A DNA stretch of 64,000 bases from an uncultured Rhizobiaceae group bacterium (GTDB lineage: Bacteria; Pseudomonadota; Alphaproteobacteria; Rhizobiales; Rhizobiaceae). The DNA is taken from NCBI GenBank assembly GCA_937930635.1, contig CALHCF010000012.1, forward strand, positions 16,319 to 80,318. Direction: 5' to 3'. Numbering within the stretch: the stretch's first letter is position 1; every line of letters begins with the position of its first letter. The notes beneath the pieces are model-generated. The model ran no database searches. It was given only the letters and a program-made list of their open reading frames with translations, and was not told where the DNA came from. Of this stretch, positions 35,831 to 45,641 are shown in pieces. A program made the translations under genes and the position numbers.

Positions 35831-37516
35831 ATGTCGCTTATGACAAGCATTCTCGATATCCTGCGCATCGCACTGGCGCAGCACAATCCAACTGTTGGTG
35901 ACATTGCCGGCAATCTTGCTCTTGCCCGCACGGCTCGGGCCGATGCCGCACGGCAGGGCGCCGATATTGTCGTCTTTACCGAGCTGTTTCTCTCCGGTTA
36001 TTCGCCGGATGATCTGGTGCTTAAACCCGCCTTCGTGGAAGCCTGCCGCATTGCAGCCTTAGAGCTTGCCGGTGACACGACTGATGGCGGCCCCGGTATC
36101 ATCATGGGTTTGCCGTGGCGCGATGCCCAATCCGGTCTGCACAACGCAGTCGCCATCATGGATGAGGGCAAGATCGTGAGCACCCGTTACAAGGTCGATC
36201 TTCCCAACTACGGCGTGTTTGACGAAAAGCGTGTGTTTGATGCGGGGCCGATGCCCGGTCCGGTGAATTTTCGTGGAGTACGGCTGGGCATTCCCATTTG
36301 CGAGGATATCTGGGGTGAGTTGGATATCTGCGAAACGCTGGCGGAAAGTGGCGCAGAAATTCTCATTTCTCCCAACGGGTCTCCTTATCACCGCAACAAG
36401 ATGGACCGCCGGTTGCAGGTGGTCATGAAACAGGTAATCGAAGCTGATCTGCCGCTTGTCTATCTCAACCAGTTGGGTGGGCAGGACGAACTGGTTTTTG
36501 ATGGTGGTTCTTTTGTGGTCAATACCGACAAGACCGTGCCCGTGCAGATGAACCAGTTTGAAGAAAGCGTAACGCTGACAACCTTTCGTCGTGGTGTGGA
36601 CGGCTGGGCTTGCGATACCGGTGTGCGGGCAAATTTGCCGGATGTTCGCGAGGCGGATTACCGCGCCTGTGTCATCGGCTTGCGCGATTATGTAAACAAG
36701 AACGGGTTCAGCAATGTGGTGCTGGGCCTTTCGGGTGGAATTGATTCTGCCATTGTCGCGGCCATGAGCGTGGATGCATTGGGCGAGGAGAGGGTGCGTT
36801 GTGTGATGCTGCCCTATCGCTACACGTCAGATGAATCTCTCAAGGACGCGGCGGATTGTGCCAAGGCATTGGGTGTGCGCTACGAAACGGTGCCGATTGC
36901 CGAACCTGTAGAAGGGTTCCAGTCGGCTCTCGCCACACTATTTGATGGAACCGAAAGCGGTGTGACCGAAGAAAACCTCCAGAGCCGCGCGCGCGGTGTT
37001 ATCCTGATGGCGATCTCCAACAAATTCGGTTCGATGGTAGTGACGACCGGCAACAAGAGCGAAATGTCAGTCGGCTATGCCACATTGTATGGCGACATGA
37101 ATGGCGGGTTCAATCCGATCAAGGATCTCTACAAGATGCAGGTCTATGATCTGGCTGCCTGGCGTAACGACCACATGCCGCCGGATTGTCTGGGGCCATC
37201 GGGTGAGGTGATCCCGCGCAACATCATCGACAAGGTGCCGACAGCAGAGTTGCGCGAAGGTCAGACTGATCAGGATTCGCTTCCTGAATATCCGGTCCTC
37301 GATGCCATTCTCGAAGGTCTGGTCGAAGATGAAATGTCGGTCGATGATATTGTTGAAAAATATGGATTTGAGCGCGCGACGGTCGAGCGGATGGAGCATC
37401 TGCTTTATATCGCCGAATACAAGCGGCGGCAGGCGGCTCCCGGTGTCAAAATCACCCGCCGGGCATTTGGCCGCGAACGGCGCTATCCCATCACGAACCG
37501 CTGGCGTGACCGTTGA
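35831..37516 (+). CDS. nadE: Glutamine-dependent NAD(+) synthase
   Basis: A 561-residue two-domain enzyme for the last step of NAD synthesis. The N-terminal nitrilase-like amidase has its triad in FTELFLSGY (Glu), RYKVDLPNYG (Lys) and GIPICEDIWG (Cys). The C-terminal synthetase domain has the pyrophosphatase loop VLGLSGGIDSAIVAAM and VVTTGNKSEMSVGYATLYGDMNGG. Full length and complete. Its TGA overlaps the TTG start of folP, so nadE and the folate genes are probably one transcript. An NAD-kinase-like gene lies 0.5 kb upstream. Confidence 0.97.
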   Translation: MSLMTSILDILRIALAQHNPTVGDIAGNLALARTARADAARQGADIVVFTELFLSGYSPDDLVLKPAFVEACRIAALELAGDTTDGGPGIIMGLPWRDAQSGLHNAVAIMDEGKIVSTRYKVDLPNYGVFDEKRVFDAGPMPGPVNFRGVRLGIPICEDIWGELDICETLAESGAEILISPNGSPYHRNKMDRRLQVVMKQVIEADLPLVYLNQLGGQDELVFDGGSFVVNTDKTVPVQMNQFEESVTLTTFRRGVDGWACDTGVRANLPDVREADYRACVIGLRDYVNKNGFSNVVLGLSGGIDSAIVAAMSVDALGEERVRCVMLPYRYTSDESLKDAADCAKALGVRYETVPIAEPVEGFQSALATLFDGTESGVTEENLQSRARGVILMAISNKFGSMVVTTGNKSEMSVGYATLYGDMNGGFNPIKDLYKMQVYDLAAWRNDHMPPDCLGPSGEVIPRNIIDKVPTAELREGQTDQDSLPEYPVLDAILEGLVEDEMSVDDIVEKYGFERATVERMEHLLYIAEYKRRQAAPGVKITRRAFGRERRYPITNRWRDR

Positions 37517-38361
37517 AAAAAGGGTTTGAACCGGTCAGCCCTGCGTTGGCCCATGGCGCCTATTTATCGCTGGGGCCCAAATCGGTGTTGATGGGGATCC
37601 TTAACGTGACACCGGATTCTTTCTCCGACGGCGGAAAATTCATCGACGCAGAACAGGCCGCCACTCATGTAAAAGCCATGATCGCACAGGGCGCTTCGAT
37701 CATCGATGTGGGCGGAGAGTCCACCCGTCCAGGGGCCGACCCGGTGGACGGTGAAACAGAGCGGGCGCGTGTTTTGCCGATCATTGAGGCGCTCGCCAGA
37801 AACCGAGAAACACTGATATCCGTCGATACATATCGCGCAAAGACTGCTGCCGCTGCTGTTGAAGCCGGGGCGCATATCGTCAACGATATCTGGGGCTGTC
37901 AGCGTGAACCCGACATCGCCGGAGTTGCCGCTGATACGGGCGCGGGGCTGATTATCATGAACAACCGGCGCGACCGAAGCGTAATGGATGATCTTCTGGA
38001 TGATGCAATTGCCTTTTTTGAAAAATCTCTGGTGATCGCAACAAATGCAGGTGTGAAGGAAAGTCAGATTATCCTTGATCCCGGATTTGGATTTTCAGAC
38101 ACAACAGACGATGATCTGCCGCTCCTTGGCGGTTTGGAAAGGCTGCATGAGTTGGGCTATCCTTTGCTGGTTGGCACATCGCGAAAGAGGTTTTTGGGAA
38201 AAATCACCGGCCGCGACCCATCTGAGCGGGGAGTGGCAACCGCCGCAACCAGTGTTGTTGCACGAATGAAAGGCGCGACGGTCTTTCGCGTCCATGATAT
38301 AGCGCATAACAGGGACGCATTGGCTGTGGCCGATGCATTGATCGAACAGGGCCTGAAATAA
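37513..38361 (+). CDS. folP: Dihydropteroate synthase
   Basis: A 282-residue enzyme joining 4-aminobenzoate to the pterin pyrophosphate in folate synthesis. It is the sulfonamide target. Signatures are MGILNVTPDSFSDGG, IDVGGESTRPGADPV, the motif IVNDIWG and LVGTSRKRF. It begins with TTG overlapping the nadE stop. folB follows after 2 bp and folK after that, giving a compact folate operon. Confidence 0.96.
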   Translation: MKKGFEPVSPALAHGAYLSLGPKSVLMGILNVTPDSFSDGGKFIDAEQAATHVKAMIAQGASIIDVGGESTRPGADPVDGETERARVLPIIEALARNRETLISVDTYRAKTAAAAVEAGAHIVNDIWGCQREPDIAGVAADTGAGLIIMNNRRDRSVMDDLLDDAIAFFEKSLVIATNAGVKESQIILDPGFGFSDTTDDDLPLLGGLERLHELGYPLLVGTSRKRFLGKITGRDPSERGVATAATSVVARMKGATVFRVHDIAHNRDALAVADALIEQGLK

Positions 38362-38363
38362 GC

Positions 38364-38738
38364 ATGGTCAAGACACATACCTATGAGATCACATTGAAAA
38401 ACTGCGCATTTTTTGCGCATCATGGGGTCTATGAAGAAGAAAACAAACTGGGTCAGCGTTTCTTCGTTGATGCCACGCTGAAGGTGGAACCGCGTGGTGC
38501 TCTTGAGGAAGATCGCATTGAAGGCACGGTTCACTACGGTACGGCATTTGCCGTTATCGAACGGGTGGTCACAGGCCAGCGGCGCTATCTGATTGAAGCA
38601 TTGGCGCTCGATATTGCCCAGGAGCTTTGCAAAGAGTTTTCAGAAATTCTTCATACACGCGTGACGGTGCGCAAGCCCAATGCGCCCGTTCCCGGCGTTC
38701 TGGATCATGTTGAAGTCACGGTCTGTCACCCTGAATGA
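38364..38738 (+). CDS. folB: Dihydroneopterin aldolase
   Basis: A 124-residue enzyme that cleaves dihydroneopterin to 6-hydroxymethyl-dihydropterin and glycolaldehyde. The motif FAHHGVYEEENKLGQRFFVD and the VHYGTAFAVIE region with catalytic glutamate and tyrosine are visible, with VRKPNAPVPGVLDHVEV near the end. It overlaps folK by 4 bp. Confidence 0.95.
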   Translation: MVKTHTYEITLKNCAFFAHHGVYEEENKLGQRFFVDATLKVEPRGALEEDRIEGTVHYGTAFAVIERVVTGQRRYLIEALALDIAQELCKEFSEILHTRVTVRKPNAPVPGVLDHVEVTVCHPE

Positions 38739-39250
38739 ATGAGAGCGCGTCTCAATCGGTCTGGCTGGGTCTGGGCGGTAATATCGGGGATGTTCGGCTT
38801 GCCATGGCAACGGCGCTGCAACGGCTCGATGGTGACGATGGCATTGAAGTAAAACTGGTTTCATCCATCTATAAAACGCCGCCATGGGGCGTGGAAGACC
38901 AGCCCTGGTTTCAAAATTGCTGCGCAGAAATCGCCACAACGCATTCGGCTGAGGAGACGCTCAAGCTGTGTCAAAGCGCTGAGCACGAAGGAAGGCGCGA
39001 ACGTACCCTGCGCTGGGGGCCCCGCACCATCGATATCGACATTTTGATATTCGCAAACGAGGAGCGCGCAACAAAAGATCTGGTGCTGCCGCATCCCAGG
39101 ATGTTGGAACGTGCTTTTGTTCTTGTGCCACTGAACGAGATTGCGGCGAATCTTTGCGTTAAAGGGCGGCCCATTGCCGAATGGGTCAGTGAAATTGATT
39201 GTCAGGGTGTGGAGAAGATCGCGGCAGACGCCAGCTGGTGGCGCCCCTAG
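38735..39250 (+). CDS. folK: 2-amino-4-hydroxy-6-hydroxymethyldihydropteridine pyrophosphokinase
   Basis: A 171-residue kinase that pyrophosphorylates hydroxymethyl-dihydropterin, supplying the FolP substrate. HPPK marks are WLGLGGNIGD at the start, VSSIYKTPPWGVEDQPWFQNC, and RWGPRTIDIDILIF with the two metal-binding aspartates. LPHPRMLERAFVLVPL follows. It starts at an ATG overlapping folB by 4 bp and ends the operon. Confidence 0.96.
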   Translation: MNESASQSVWLGLGGNIGDVRLAMATALQRLDGDDGIEVKLVSSIYKTPPWGVEDQPWFQNCCAEIATTHSAEETLKLCQSAEHEGRRERTLRWGPRTIDIDILIFANEERATKDLVLPHPRMLERAFVLVPLNEIAANLCVKGRPIAEWVSEIDCQGVEKIAADASWWRP

Positions 39251-39323
39251 GTTTTTCGCTTTTTGCTGAGCCGGTTTGACCGGACTTTATCGCCTTCGCG
39301 GCTCAATCAAAACCGCAAACGCC

Positions 39324-39854
39324 TTAGTCGGCAAACGCGGTTTTGTTAACACCATTGCGGTTCAGGGTAAGGCCGATCACCGGAACAAGCCGGTTGTTTG
39401 CGCGTACCGAAATCGTGATGCGCATCTTGTTGCGGCTTCTCAGATTGGCAACCATCGTACCGTTGAGTTTTTTCCGGTTGATTCCAACCACCAGACGGTT
39501 GCTGCGAAGGCTTCCTGAAACAATGTCCAGACCTTTGCCTTTCGCCCCGTCCAGGAATGTTCCGCTAAAGGAATTGCCCTGCTTGGTTATCCGGGCAGAC
39601 ATCTTTTGCGAGAACAGGCCAACGCGGCATTTTCCTCTGATATCCATGCCAACGCCAACAGGGGCGTGACCGGTGAAACTGCATGAAAACCGGGTGTTTT
39701 TGTACTTACCGGCAACTATTTCACCGGAGCCGGACCATTTGCCCTGCACGTTTTCAAAATAGGCTTTTTCGCTGGCAAACGCAGGTATGACACAAAGGCT
39801 CACGAACAAGCCAGTGCTTACAAGGGTTTTTGTGATGGAAGACAGGAAACTCAT
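39324..39854 (-). CDS. Exported protein of unknown function
   Basis: A predicted 176-residue protein. The signal peptide covers about residues 1-27 (ending PAFA). The mature domain has a repeated beta-strand pattern beginning VQGKWSGSGEIVAG and two cysteines, and ends with basic strands. No family was recognised. Proteins of this style in the group are annotated only as hypothetical. The ATG at 39854 was preferred to a start three codons upstream. It is convergent with folK. Confidence 0.68.
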   Translation of the reverse strand: MSFLSSITKTLVSTGLFVSLCVIPAFASEKAYFENVQGKWSGSGEIVAGKYKNTRFSCSFTGHAPVGVGMDIRGKCRVGLFSQKMSARITKQGNSFSGTFLDGAKGKGLDIVSGSLRSNRLVVGINRKKLNGTMVANLRSRNKMRITISVRANNRLVPVIGLTLNRNGVNKTAFAD

Positions 39855-39997
39855 TGGACACATGCCTGTTGTTCATTGCGCCGGAGTATTAACGACAATG
39901 GTTAACGCATTGCTCATTTCAGGGGAAGTGTTGTGTGCGTCATATCACGAAATGTTTCATTCGCCCCTGGATACAGGAACCTGCCTTCCGCCTCTGT

Positions 39998-40507
39998 TCA
40001 GGCTTCCAGCTCTTTTGGCCGAACCAGATCAGTCAGGGTGCAACTTGCCCGTCCCAGGTCCGACCAACTGTCTCCGGCGAATGTGAAACAAGCAACCGTA
40101 CCGGTGCTGAAATGGTGGGCCATAAGGCTGGCCGCAGAGGGGCTGGACGGTGCCGTCAGATATCGGGCGAGTTCGTCGCAGGTTGGATTATGGCCGATAA
40201 GCATCAGGGATGGCGTATCCTGAGCCCAGATTGCAGACAGATAATCTTCCAGGGATCCCAGATAAAGGGAATCCAGTATCTCAGCCGGTGGGTTGCCCGC
40301 GGCAGCGGTGATACCGTCATATGTCTGTCGTGTGCGCAGCGATGGTGAGCAAATCACTTTGCCCGGCAGATGATCTCGACCCCCAAGCCAGTTGGATAAC
40401 AAGACCAGTTGTCTGTTGCCTCTGCCATTGAGAGGGCGGTCGATATCTCCCAGTCCCGGCTCGGCCCAGGATGATTTCGCATGGCGCAGGACATAAAGAT
40501 GTTTCAT
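39998..40507 (-). CDS. SixA-like histidine phosphatase
   Basis: A 169-residue protein of the histidine phosphatase superfamily. The RHG-type motif is LRHAKSSWAE at residues 7-16, with the catalytic His, and the second histidine lies in LIGHNPTCDELA. SPSLRTRQT is the expected middle arginine motif. Short members like this resemble SixA, which removes phosphate from histidine phosphotransfer domains. That role here is inference, although phosphorelay proteins (cckA) lie nearby. Confidence 0.88.
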   Translation of the reverse strand: MKHLYVLRHAKSSWAEPGLGDIDRPLNGRGNRQLVLLSNWLGGRDHLPGKVICSPSLRTRQTYDGITAAAGNPPAEILDSLYLGSLEDYLSAIWAQDTPSLMLIGHNPTCDELARYLTAPSSPSAASLMAHHFSTGTVACFTFAGDSWSDLGRASCTLTDLVRPKELEA

Positions 40508-40761
40508 TGGAAACCACTAGCTGGCCGCGGCCATCCTGCCAAGTCGGTTGGGTTTTGAAAATTAAACCCTTCTGGCCGCCCTAAATGTGACTTTGGTTCG
40601 AGCGGCGCAAAACACCGTCGGAATTCAGATATTTCGTCAAACGTCAAGTGCTTGTCGGACGCCAATGCAGCCGTTATACACCGGCGCAAGATGTGGTGTT
40701 TGGTGTCCACAAACATCGCGATGGCAGTCTGGCCAGCGAATGATGATGGGATTGGTTTGCA

Positions 40762-41175
40762 ATGGCGACGAAGACGAAGGAATATAAACCACACGACAAG
40801 GAAAAGTTTATGGGCAAGCGCCAGCTCGCCTATTTCCGCGAAAAGCTGCGTGCGTGGAAAGCCGATATTCAGCGTGAATCGGCAGAAACGCTTGAAACTT
40901 TGCAAGAGCATAATCTCAATCATCCAGACATTGCCGATCGGGCGTCTTCAGAATCAGACCGTTCAATCGAACTGCGTGCCCGTGACCGCCAGCGCAAACT
41001 GATATCCAAGATCGATCAGGCCCTCGCTCGTATCGACGATGGCAGCTACGGTTATTGCGAGGACACGGGCGAGCCGATCAGCCTGCAACGGCTGGATGCC
41101 CGCCCGATAGCGACACTGTCACTGGAAGCGCAGGAACGCCATGAACGTCGTGAAAAGGTTTACCGCGACGAATAA
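40762..41175 (+). CDS. dksA: RNA polymerase-binding protein DksA (zinc-finger-degenerate form)
   Basis: A 137-residue DksA/TraR protein acting with ppGpp at the RNA polymerase secondary channel. The coiled coil covers about residues 14-95. The C-terminal finger region reads GYCEDTGEPISLQRLDARP. Only Cys99 of the four usual ligands remains: the others are Thr102, Ser120 and Ala123 at the exact spacing. Zinc-independent DksA forms with one cysteine are known in alphaproteobacteria. The acidic coiled-coil tip is seen around ASSESDRS. Confidence 0.93.
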   Translation: MATKTKEYKPHDKEKFMGKRQLAYFREKLRAWKADIQRESAETLETLQEHNLNHPDIADRASSESDRSIELRARDRQRKLISKIDQALARIDDGSYGYCEDTGEPISLQRLDARPIATLSLEAQERHERREKVYRDE

Positions 41176-41262
41176 GGCTGGCGAAGCAGCCCGGTGGTGT
41201 TGACCAACGACAATTCGGCCGCGCCTAATCGCTTTTGCGTGTCAGTGAAAAACTGAAACGTC

Positions 41263-42276
41263 TCAGACCCGCTCGGTCGTGATCTTGTCCAGAAGCGCAT
41301 CCATTTCTGAAACTATATTTGGATCAGGCTTGCGCGGTGCGGAAAGGTCAGAATTTGATGCGTCTCCGTCTGAATGTTTCGAAATATTTTCGATTGTTGA
41401 TTTTGATTCATCATCCAACGCGGTCAGCAAGACATCACTGTCAGTTACGTCGCTCGGTTTATCTGACTGTGTGCCATCAATCGAAACAGGCAGTGCGCCG
41501 CCCGTTGTTGTGGCATAGGGAGAATCAACCTTTAGCACGTCCTTTGTGACGCCGGTTTTTTCGATAGTCTGCGCAACTGTTGAGACCGCGTCGGAAACCG
41601 CAGCCGCCGCCATACCGGCCGCTGCTCCACCCGCAGTTGCCATGATGGCCGGGGCTGCATCCGACTCCACCTTGGCTTCCGGTCTGGCTTCAGGTTTTTT
41701 GCTCTGTGAAGCGGCGGGTGCTGACACCGTTTGAGCGGCAGGTTTTACGGCTGGCTGCTGAGAATCTTTTGAAGCCTGGACGGGTTGTGGACGCAGAGCG
41801 TCCTGAGCCTGCCTCTGCTCGTAGGGAGTATTGTCTGCCTTCGATTTCGCCGCCGATGGTGTTGCGGTTTCAGAAACCGGCTTTTCGTTGTTGTTTTTAG
41901 GGGCCGGGCTCTCGGTGCGCACAGCGGTCTGAGCCGCCGATTGAGCAATTTGTCCGCTCTTGGCCGCAGTCGCGAAGGCTTTTTGCGCTTCAATACCGCT
42001 TTCAATGACAATATCGGTCGTTCCGCCGATCAGGATCAGATGTTCAACATTGTCACGACGCAACAAGACAAGCCGGCGTTCATCGTAGAGCGCCACTGCA
42101 TCAGTAACGGCAAGTCGTGCCTGTTTATCTCGCCTTTGCGATAGGCCGGGGCGGCGGACCGCCCGGATTATCCACAAAACCAGCAGTAAGACGATCAATG
42201 CCAGAACGGCAATACAGATGTAATAGACGGTTTCCACCATCTCTTGCGGGAAATACCCGGCGATAAATTCTCTCAT
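41263..42276 (-). CDS. FliO-family flagellar biosynthesis protein (putative)
   Basis: A 337-residue protein. One transmembrane helix (about residues 18-40) is followed by a short cytosolic beta domain with LVLLRRDNVEHLILIGG (about 68-90), which is the FliO-like core. The remaining 240 residues are rich in A, P, S and K and look disordered, which is longer than in classical FliO. FliO helps assemble the flagellar export gate. Its place beside dksA and cckA, away from a flagellar cluster, supports this alphaproteobacterial FliO type. The assignment relies on a short domain. Confidence 0.62.
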   Translation of the reverse strand: MREFIAGYFPQEMVETVYYICIAVLALIVLLLVLWIIRAVRRPGLSQRRDKQARLAVTDAVALYDERRLVLLRRDNVEHLILIGGTTDIVIESGIEAQKAFATAAKSGQIAQSAAQTAVRTESPAPKNNNEKPVSETATPSAAKSKADNTPYEQRQAQDALRPQPVQASKDSQQPAVKPAAQTVSAPAASQSKKPEARPEAKVESDAAPAIMATAGGAAAGMAAAAVSDAVSTVAQTIEKTGVTKDVLKVDSPYATTTGGALPVSIDGTQSDKPSDVTDSDVLLTALDDESKSTIENISKHSDGDASNSDLSAPRKPDPNIVSEMDALLDKITTERV

Positions 42277-42468
42277 AATACAGGCCGCTCAACTCTTTAG
42301 ATATACGCATATACAGTGCGCTCGAAAGCCTAGCATCATTTTTACGCACTTGTCAGGTTTATCGAGACTAAACGTGCGTAATGGCGTCAAAGGGCTTTTC
42401 TCGCGCGGTTGAATGTGATTCAAGCGCTGGAGCCTGACAGGGGGCGGAAACCGATTCTTCCAGGACAT

Positions 42469-45300
42469 ATGGTCAGCCAACATGAGCAAAGTCAGCAGGA
42501 TATGAGCCAGGCCAAGAAAAGGACTGTGGTTGAATTTGCGTCAAAAACACGCGGTGATCAGCCTGAAAAGGAACCTGCGGCAAAAAAGCCCGACGTGTCT
42601 ATGCCCGACATGTCGATGAAAGAAGACGTTGTTCAAGCACCACAATCAGCCGGGCCGAAGGTTAAAAAGCCTGTTGAATCCAGCGCGCTCATCGACCGGG
42701 CTGATCAGGGTGGCTACATAGGGCGTTTGCTGCTTGTGGGCCTTGCAATGCTGGGCCTTGTCGGTCTTTTCGTATTTCTGCCACCACCCTATAAGCAGCC
42801 GGTAACGCTTCTGGTCCTTGCCCTATTTTCGATGATCGGGGTGTTTTTCCTGTTTGCGCTGGCAATCGGGTTTATCCATCTGTCGTCGCGCTCAAAGGGA
42901 GAGGGCTTTGCCCGCGCCTTTATCGATGGCCTGTCCCACGGTGCTGTGGTGACTGACTGGGAAGGCCGGATTGTTTATGCCAACAAATCCTATGGAGAAA
43001 TGACGGGCACGCAATCTGCGCGCGACGTGGCAACGGTGGAGAGGGTTTTCTCCCGGTCTGATGAAGCATCAGAGATTGTCTACCGTATGAACCAGCAGGT
43101 GCGCAGCGGTGCGGCTGCCACTCAGGAGTTCCGCATGTCTCAGGACGTGCGAGATCTCAATGCGGGGTCGGGGGACCCGATGCCTCACTGGTATAGGGTC
43201 AGTACCCGGTCCATGGATCACCCTTCCTATAAAAAGCCGCTGATTGTCTGGGAAATCAGCGATGTGACCCAGGAGCGTCTGCGCCAGGAAAGTGTGTTTC
43301 TGGAGCTTCAGCACGCGATTGACTACCTTGATCATGCGCCTGCGGGTTTCTTTTCTGCGCAGCCTGACGGATCAATCGTTTATATTAACGCCACACTCGC
43401 TGACTGGTTGGGTATTGATCTGGCACAATTCAGGCCGGGCGAAACCAATATGTCGGAGCTGGTACAGGGCGACGGTATGGCGTTGCTCAACACGCTGGAA
43501 GTTGAACCCGGTGAGTCTAAAACGGCGGTTGTCGATCTTGATTTGTCCCGGTCCAGCGGCAACAGTCTGCCGGTTCGCCTGTATCACAAGGTTCCTTTTG
43601 CGCCGGACGGGGCGCCCGGTGCGACCAGAACCCTCGTTCTCAACCGCGGTTCGGGCGCTGGAATATCCGAGGAGTTGCGCGCAGCCGAAGTTCGGTTCAC
43701 CCGCTTTTTCAACAACACGCCAATCGCCATCGCCTCCTTTGCCGAAGACGGTACGATGGTGCAGTCCAACGCTCCCTTCCAGCGATTGTTTGCTCCGGTT
43801 CTGGCGGCTGCCAAAAAGGCTCACGGTTCCAGCGATATTCGAATTGACCAGTTATGCGGAGAAAATGAAGCCGATGCTTTGCGTCAGGCCATGTCTGATG
43901 CAAATGAAGGACAAACGACGATTGATTTTGTTGACTCTGTTTTGCCAGGTGTCGCGGCACAGATAGATGATGAAGATTGCTCCATCCGATATTTCGTCAG
44001 TGCGGTAACGGATGGACAGGACGAGGCGGAAGAAGGCGTGAAGCGCGAGAGCGCAATCCTCTATGCAATCGAAATGACTGAGCAGAAAGCCCTTGAGCGG
44101 CAGATGGCGCAAGGCCAGAAAATGCAGGCTGTGGGGCAACTGGCAGGTGGTATTGCTCACGATTTCAACAATGTACTGACAGCAATCATCGGTTTTTCAG
44201 ACCTGCTTTTGTCCAACCACCGCCCGTCCGACCCGTCTTTTCCTGACATCATGAATATCAAACAGAATGCGAACCGCGCAGCGTCTCTGGTTCGCCAGTT
44301 GCTTGCATTCTCACGCCGTCAGACATTGCGGCCCCAGATCCTGTCGGTTCCTGATGTTCTTGCTGATCTGCGAATGCTGCTTACCCGCCTTGTGGGAGAC
44401 AAGATCAAGCTCGATATGCATCATGGTCGTGATCTCTGGCCGCTGAAAGCCGATATCGGGCAGTTTGAACAGGTGGTGGTCAATCTGTGCGTCAACGCCC
44501 GCGACGCCGTTAATGACGAGAATGCGCGAACCGGAAATGATGACGGCTCCGTCACCATTTCAACCTCCAACCTCAAATCAGATGTGGTTGAAAAGGAACA
44601 TCGCCGCAAAGAGCTTCCCATTGCCGACTATGTCCTGATTGAAGTTACGGACACCGGAACCGGCATGAGTTCGGAAGTCATGCACAAAATATTTGACCCG
44701 TTTTTCTCCACCAAGGACGTTGGCAAGGGAACCGGGCTGGGGCTTTCGACGGTTTACGGCATCGTCAAACAGTCCGGAGGCTTTATCTATCCCGAAAGCG
44801 AATTAGGCAGCGGCACGACATTTCGCATCTATCTTCCCCGCCATGAAATGACTTCGGCGGAAATTGCTGCCGCAGTCGATGACAGCGAAGAGAAGAAGGA
44901 GAAGGTCCGCGACCTCGCCGGCAATGCCACGATTGTTTTCGTTGAGGATGAAGACGCTGTTCGTGCCGTTGGATCGCGAACACTTCAGGCGCGCGGATAT
45001 ACGGTTCACGAGGCTGAAAACGGCGCTGAAGCCCTTGAACTGATAGAAGAATATGGAGACGAGGTCGATCTGGTGGTTTCAGATGTGGTGATGCCTGAAA
45101 TGGATGGGCCCACACTTCTCGACGAGGTGCGCAAAGCCGGCAATTCCGTCCCGTTTATCTTTGCATCCGGCTATGCCGAAGACGCCTTCGAGAAAAACCT
45201 TCCCGAAGCCGAACATGGCAAGTTTGGTTTTATACCCAAACCTTATTCCCTTAAGCAGCTTGCGACGGCAGTCAAAGAGCAGCTGGACGGCGAGGAGTAG
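42469..45300 (+). CDS. cckA: Cell-cycle hybrid histidine kinase CckA
   Basis: A predicted 943-residue bifunctional kinase/phosphatase heading the CckA-ChpT-CtrA phosphorelay. A polar N-terminus is followed by two transmembrane helices (about residues 85-104 and 112-134) and PAS-like sensor regions. The H-box AGGIAHDFNNVLTAIIGFSD is near residue 557. A HATPase domain follows with NLCVNARDAV, DTGTGM and GTGLGLSTVYGIV. The C-terminal receiver has VEDEDAVRAV, phospho-Asp in VVSDVVMPEMDG and lysine in FIPKPYS. The start is uncertain: ATGs at 42469 and 42502 and a TTG at 42409 are all in frame. It is divergent from the fliO-like gene. Confidence 0.94.
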   Translation: MVSQHEQSQQDMSQAKKRTVVEFASKTRGDQPEKEPAAKKPDVSMPDMSMKEDVVQAPQSAGPKVKKPVESSALIDRADQGGYIGRLLLVGLAMLGLVGLFVFLPPPYKQPVTLLVLALFSMIGVFFLFALAIGFIHLSSRSKGEGFARAFIDGLSHGAVVTDWEGRIVYANKSYGEMTGTQSARDVATVERVFSRSDEASEIVYRMNQQVRSGAAATQEFRMSQDVRDLNAGSGDPMPHWYRVSTRSMDHPSYKKPLIVWEISDVTQERLRQESVFLELQHAIDYLDHAPAGFFSAQPDGSIVYINATLADWLGIDLAQFRPGETNMSELVQGDGMALLNTLEVEPGESKTAVVDLDLSRSSGNSLPVRLYHKVPFAPDGAPGATRTLVLNRGSGAGISEELRAAEVRFTRFFNNTPIAIASFAEDGTMVQSNAPFQRLFAPVLAAAKKAHGSSDIRIDQLCGENEADALRQAMSDANEGQTTIDFVDSVLPGVAAQIDDEDCSIRYFVSAVTDGQDEAEEGVKRESAILYAIEMTEQKALERQMAQGQKMQAVGQLAGGIAHDFNNVLTAIIGFSDLLLSNHRPSDPSFPDIMNIKQNANRAASLVRQLLAFSRRQTLRPQILSVPDVLADLRMLLTRLVGDKIKLDMHHGRDLWPLKADIGQFEQVVVNLCVNARDAVNDENARTGNDDGSVTISTSNLKSDVVEKEHRRKELPIADYVLIEVTDTGTGMSSEVMHKIFDPFFSTKDVGKGTGLGLSTVYGIVKQSGGFIYPESELGSGTTFRIYLPRHEMTSAEIAAAVDDSEEKKEKVRDLAGNATIVFVEDEDAVRAVGSRTLQARGYTVHEAENGAEALELIEEYGDEVDLVVSDVVMPEMDGPTLLDEVRKAGNSVPFIFASGYAEDAFEKNLPEAEHGKFGFIPKPYSLKQLATAVKEQLDGEE

Positions 45301-45320
45301 GGTGCGGTGGGGTCCTGACC

Positions 45321-45641
45321 CTAACTGCAACGTCGTGAGACAACGCAGCGACGGTTGTCGGCGGTAACGACCTGGGTGGACACCAATGTCGACCGGGGGC
45401 CGCAGCTAAGCCTGTTTGCTTTTCGCACCGGAACACCACCATAGATGGGAAGGATCACACCTGACCGGGTGCGTGTCATCACTCTTCGCGTCCGTTCAAA
45501 TATCTTCTGTGTCTGAGAACAGGTCATGTTATTGGTCAAAGACTGGGCCTGTGCTGGCCCAAATGAAGAACCCGAAAAGAGCAGGGCAGTAAAGCCAAAG
45601 ATCACGCTCAGGGAGCATGAGTGGTGAAGCGGTCCCCTCAT
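45321..45641 (-). CDS. Small exported cysteine-containing protein
   Basis: A 106-residue protein with a signal peptide ending PAQAQ (about residue 33). The mature peptide has four cysteines: one in MTCSQTQ, one in RLSCGPR and two in RRCVVSRRC. It is very basic. It overlaps the upstream gene by 4 bp and shows the same cysteine order and an equivalent TADNRRC element (TAADGRC upstream). The two are likely paralogues. Their function is unknown. Confidence 0.62.
   Translation of the reverse strand: MRGPLHHSCSLSVIFGFTALLFSGSSFGPAQAQSLTNNMTCSQTQKIFERTRRVMTRTRSGVILPIYGGVPVRKANRLSCGPRSTLVSTQVVTADNRRCVVSRRCS

Noticed and set aside
39889..39905. TTAA-N9-TTAA near the exported protein at 39.3-39.9 kb as a CtrA site
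   Set aside because: The spacing is 9 instead of 7 bp.
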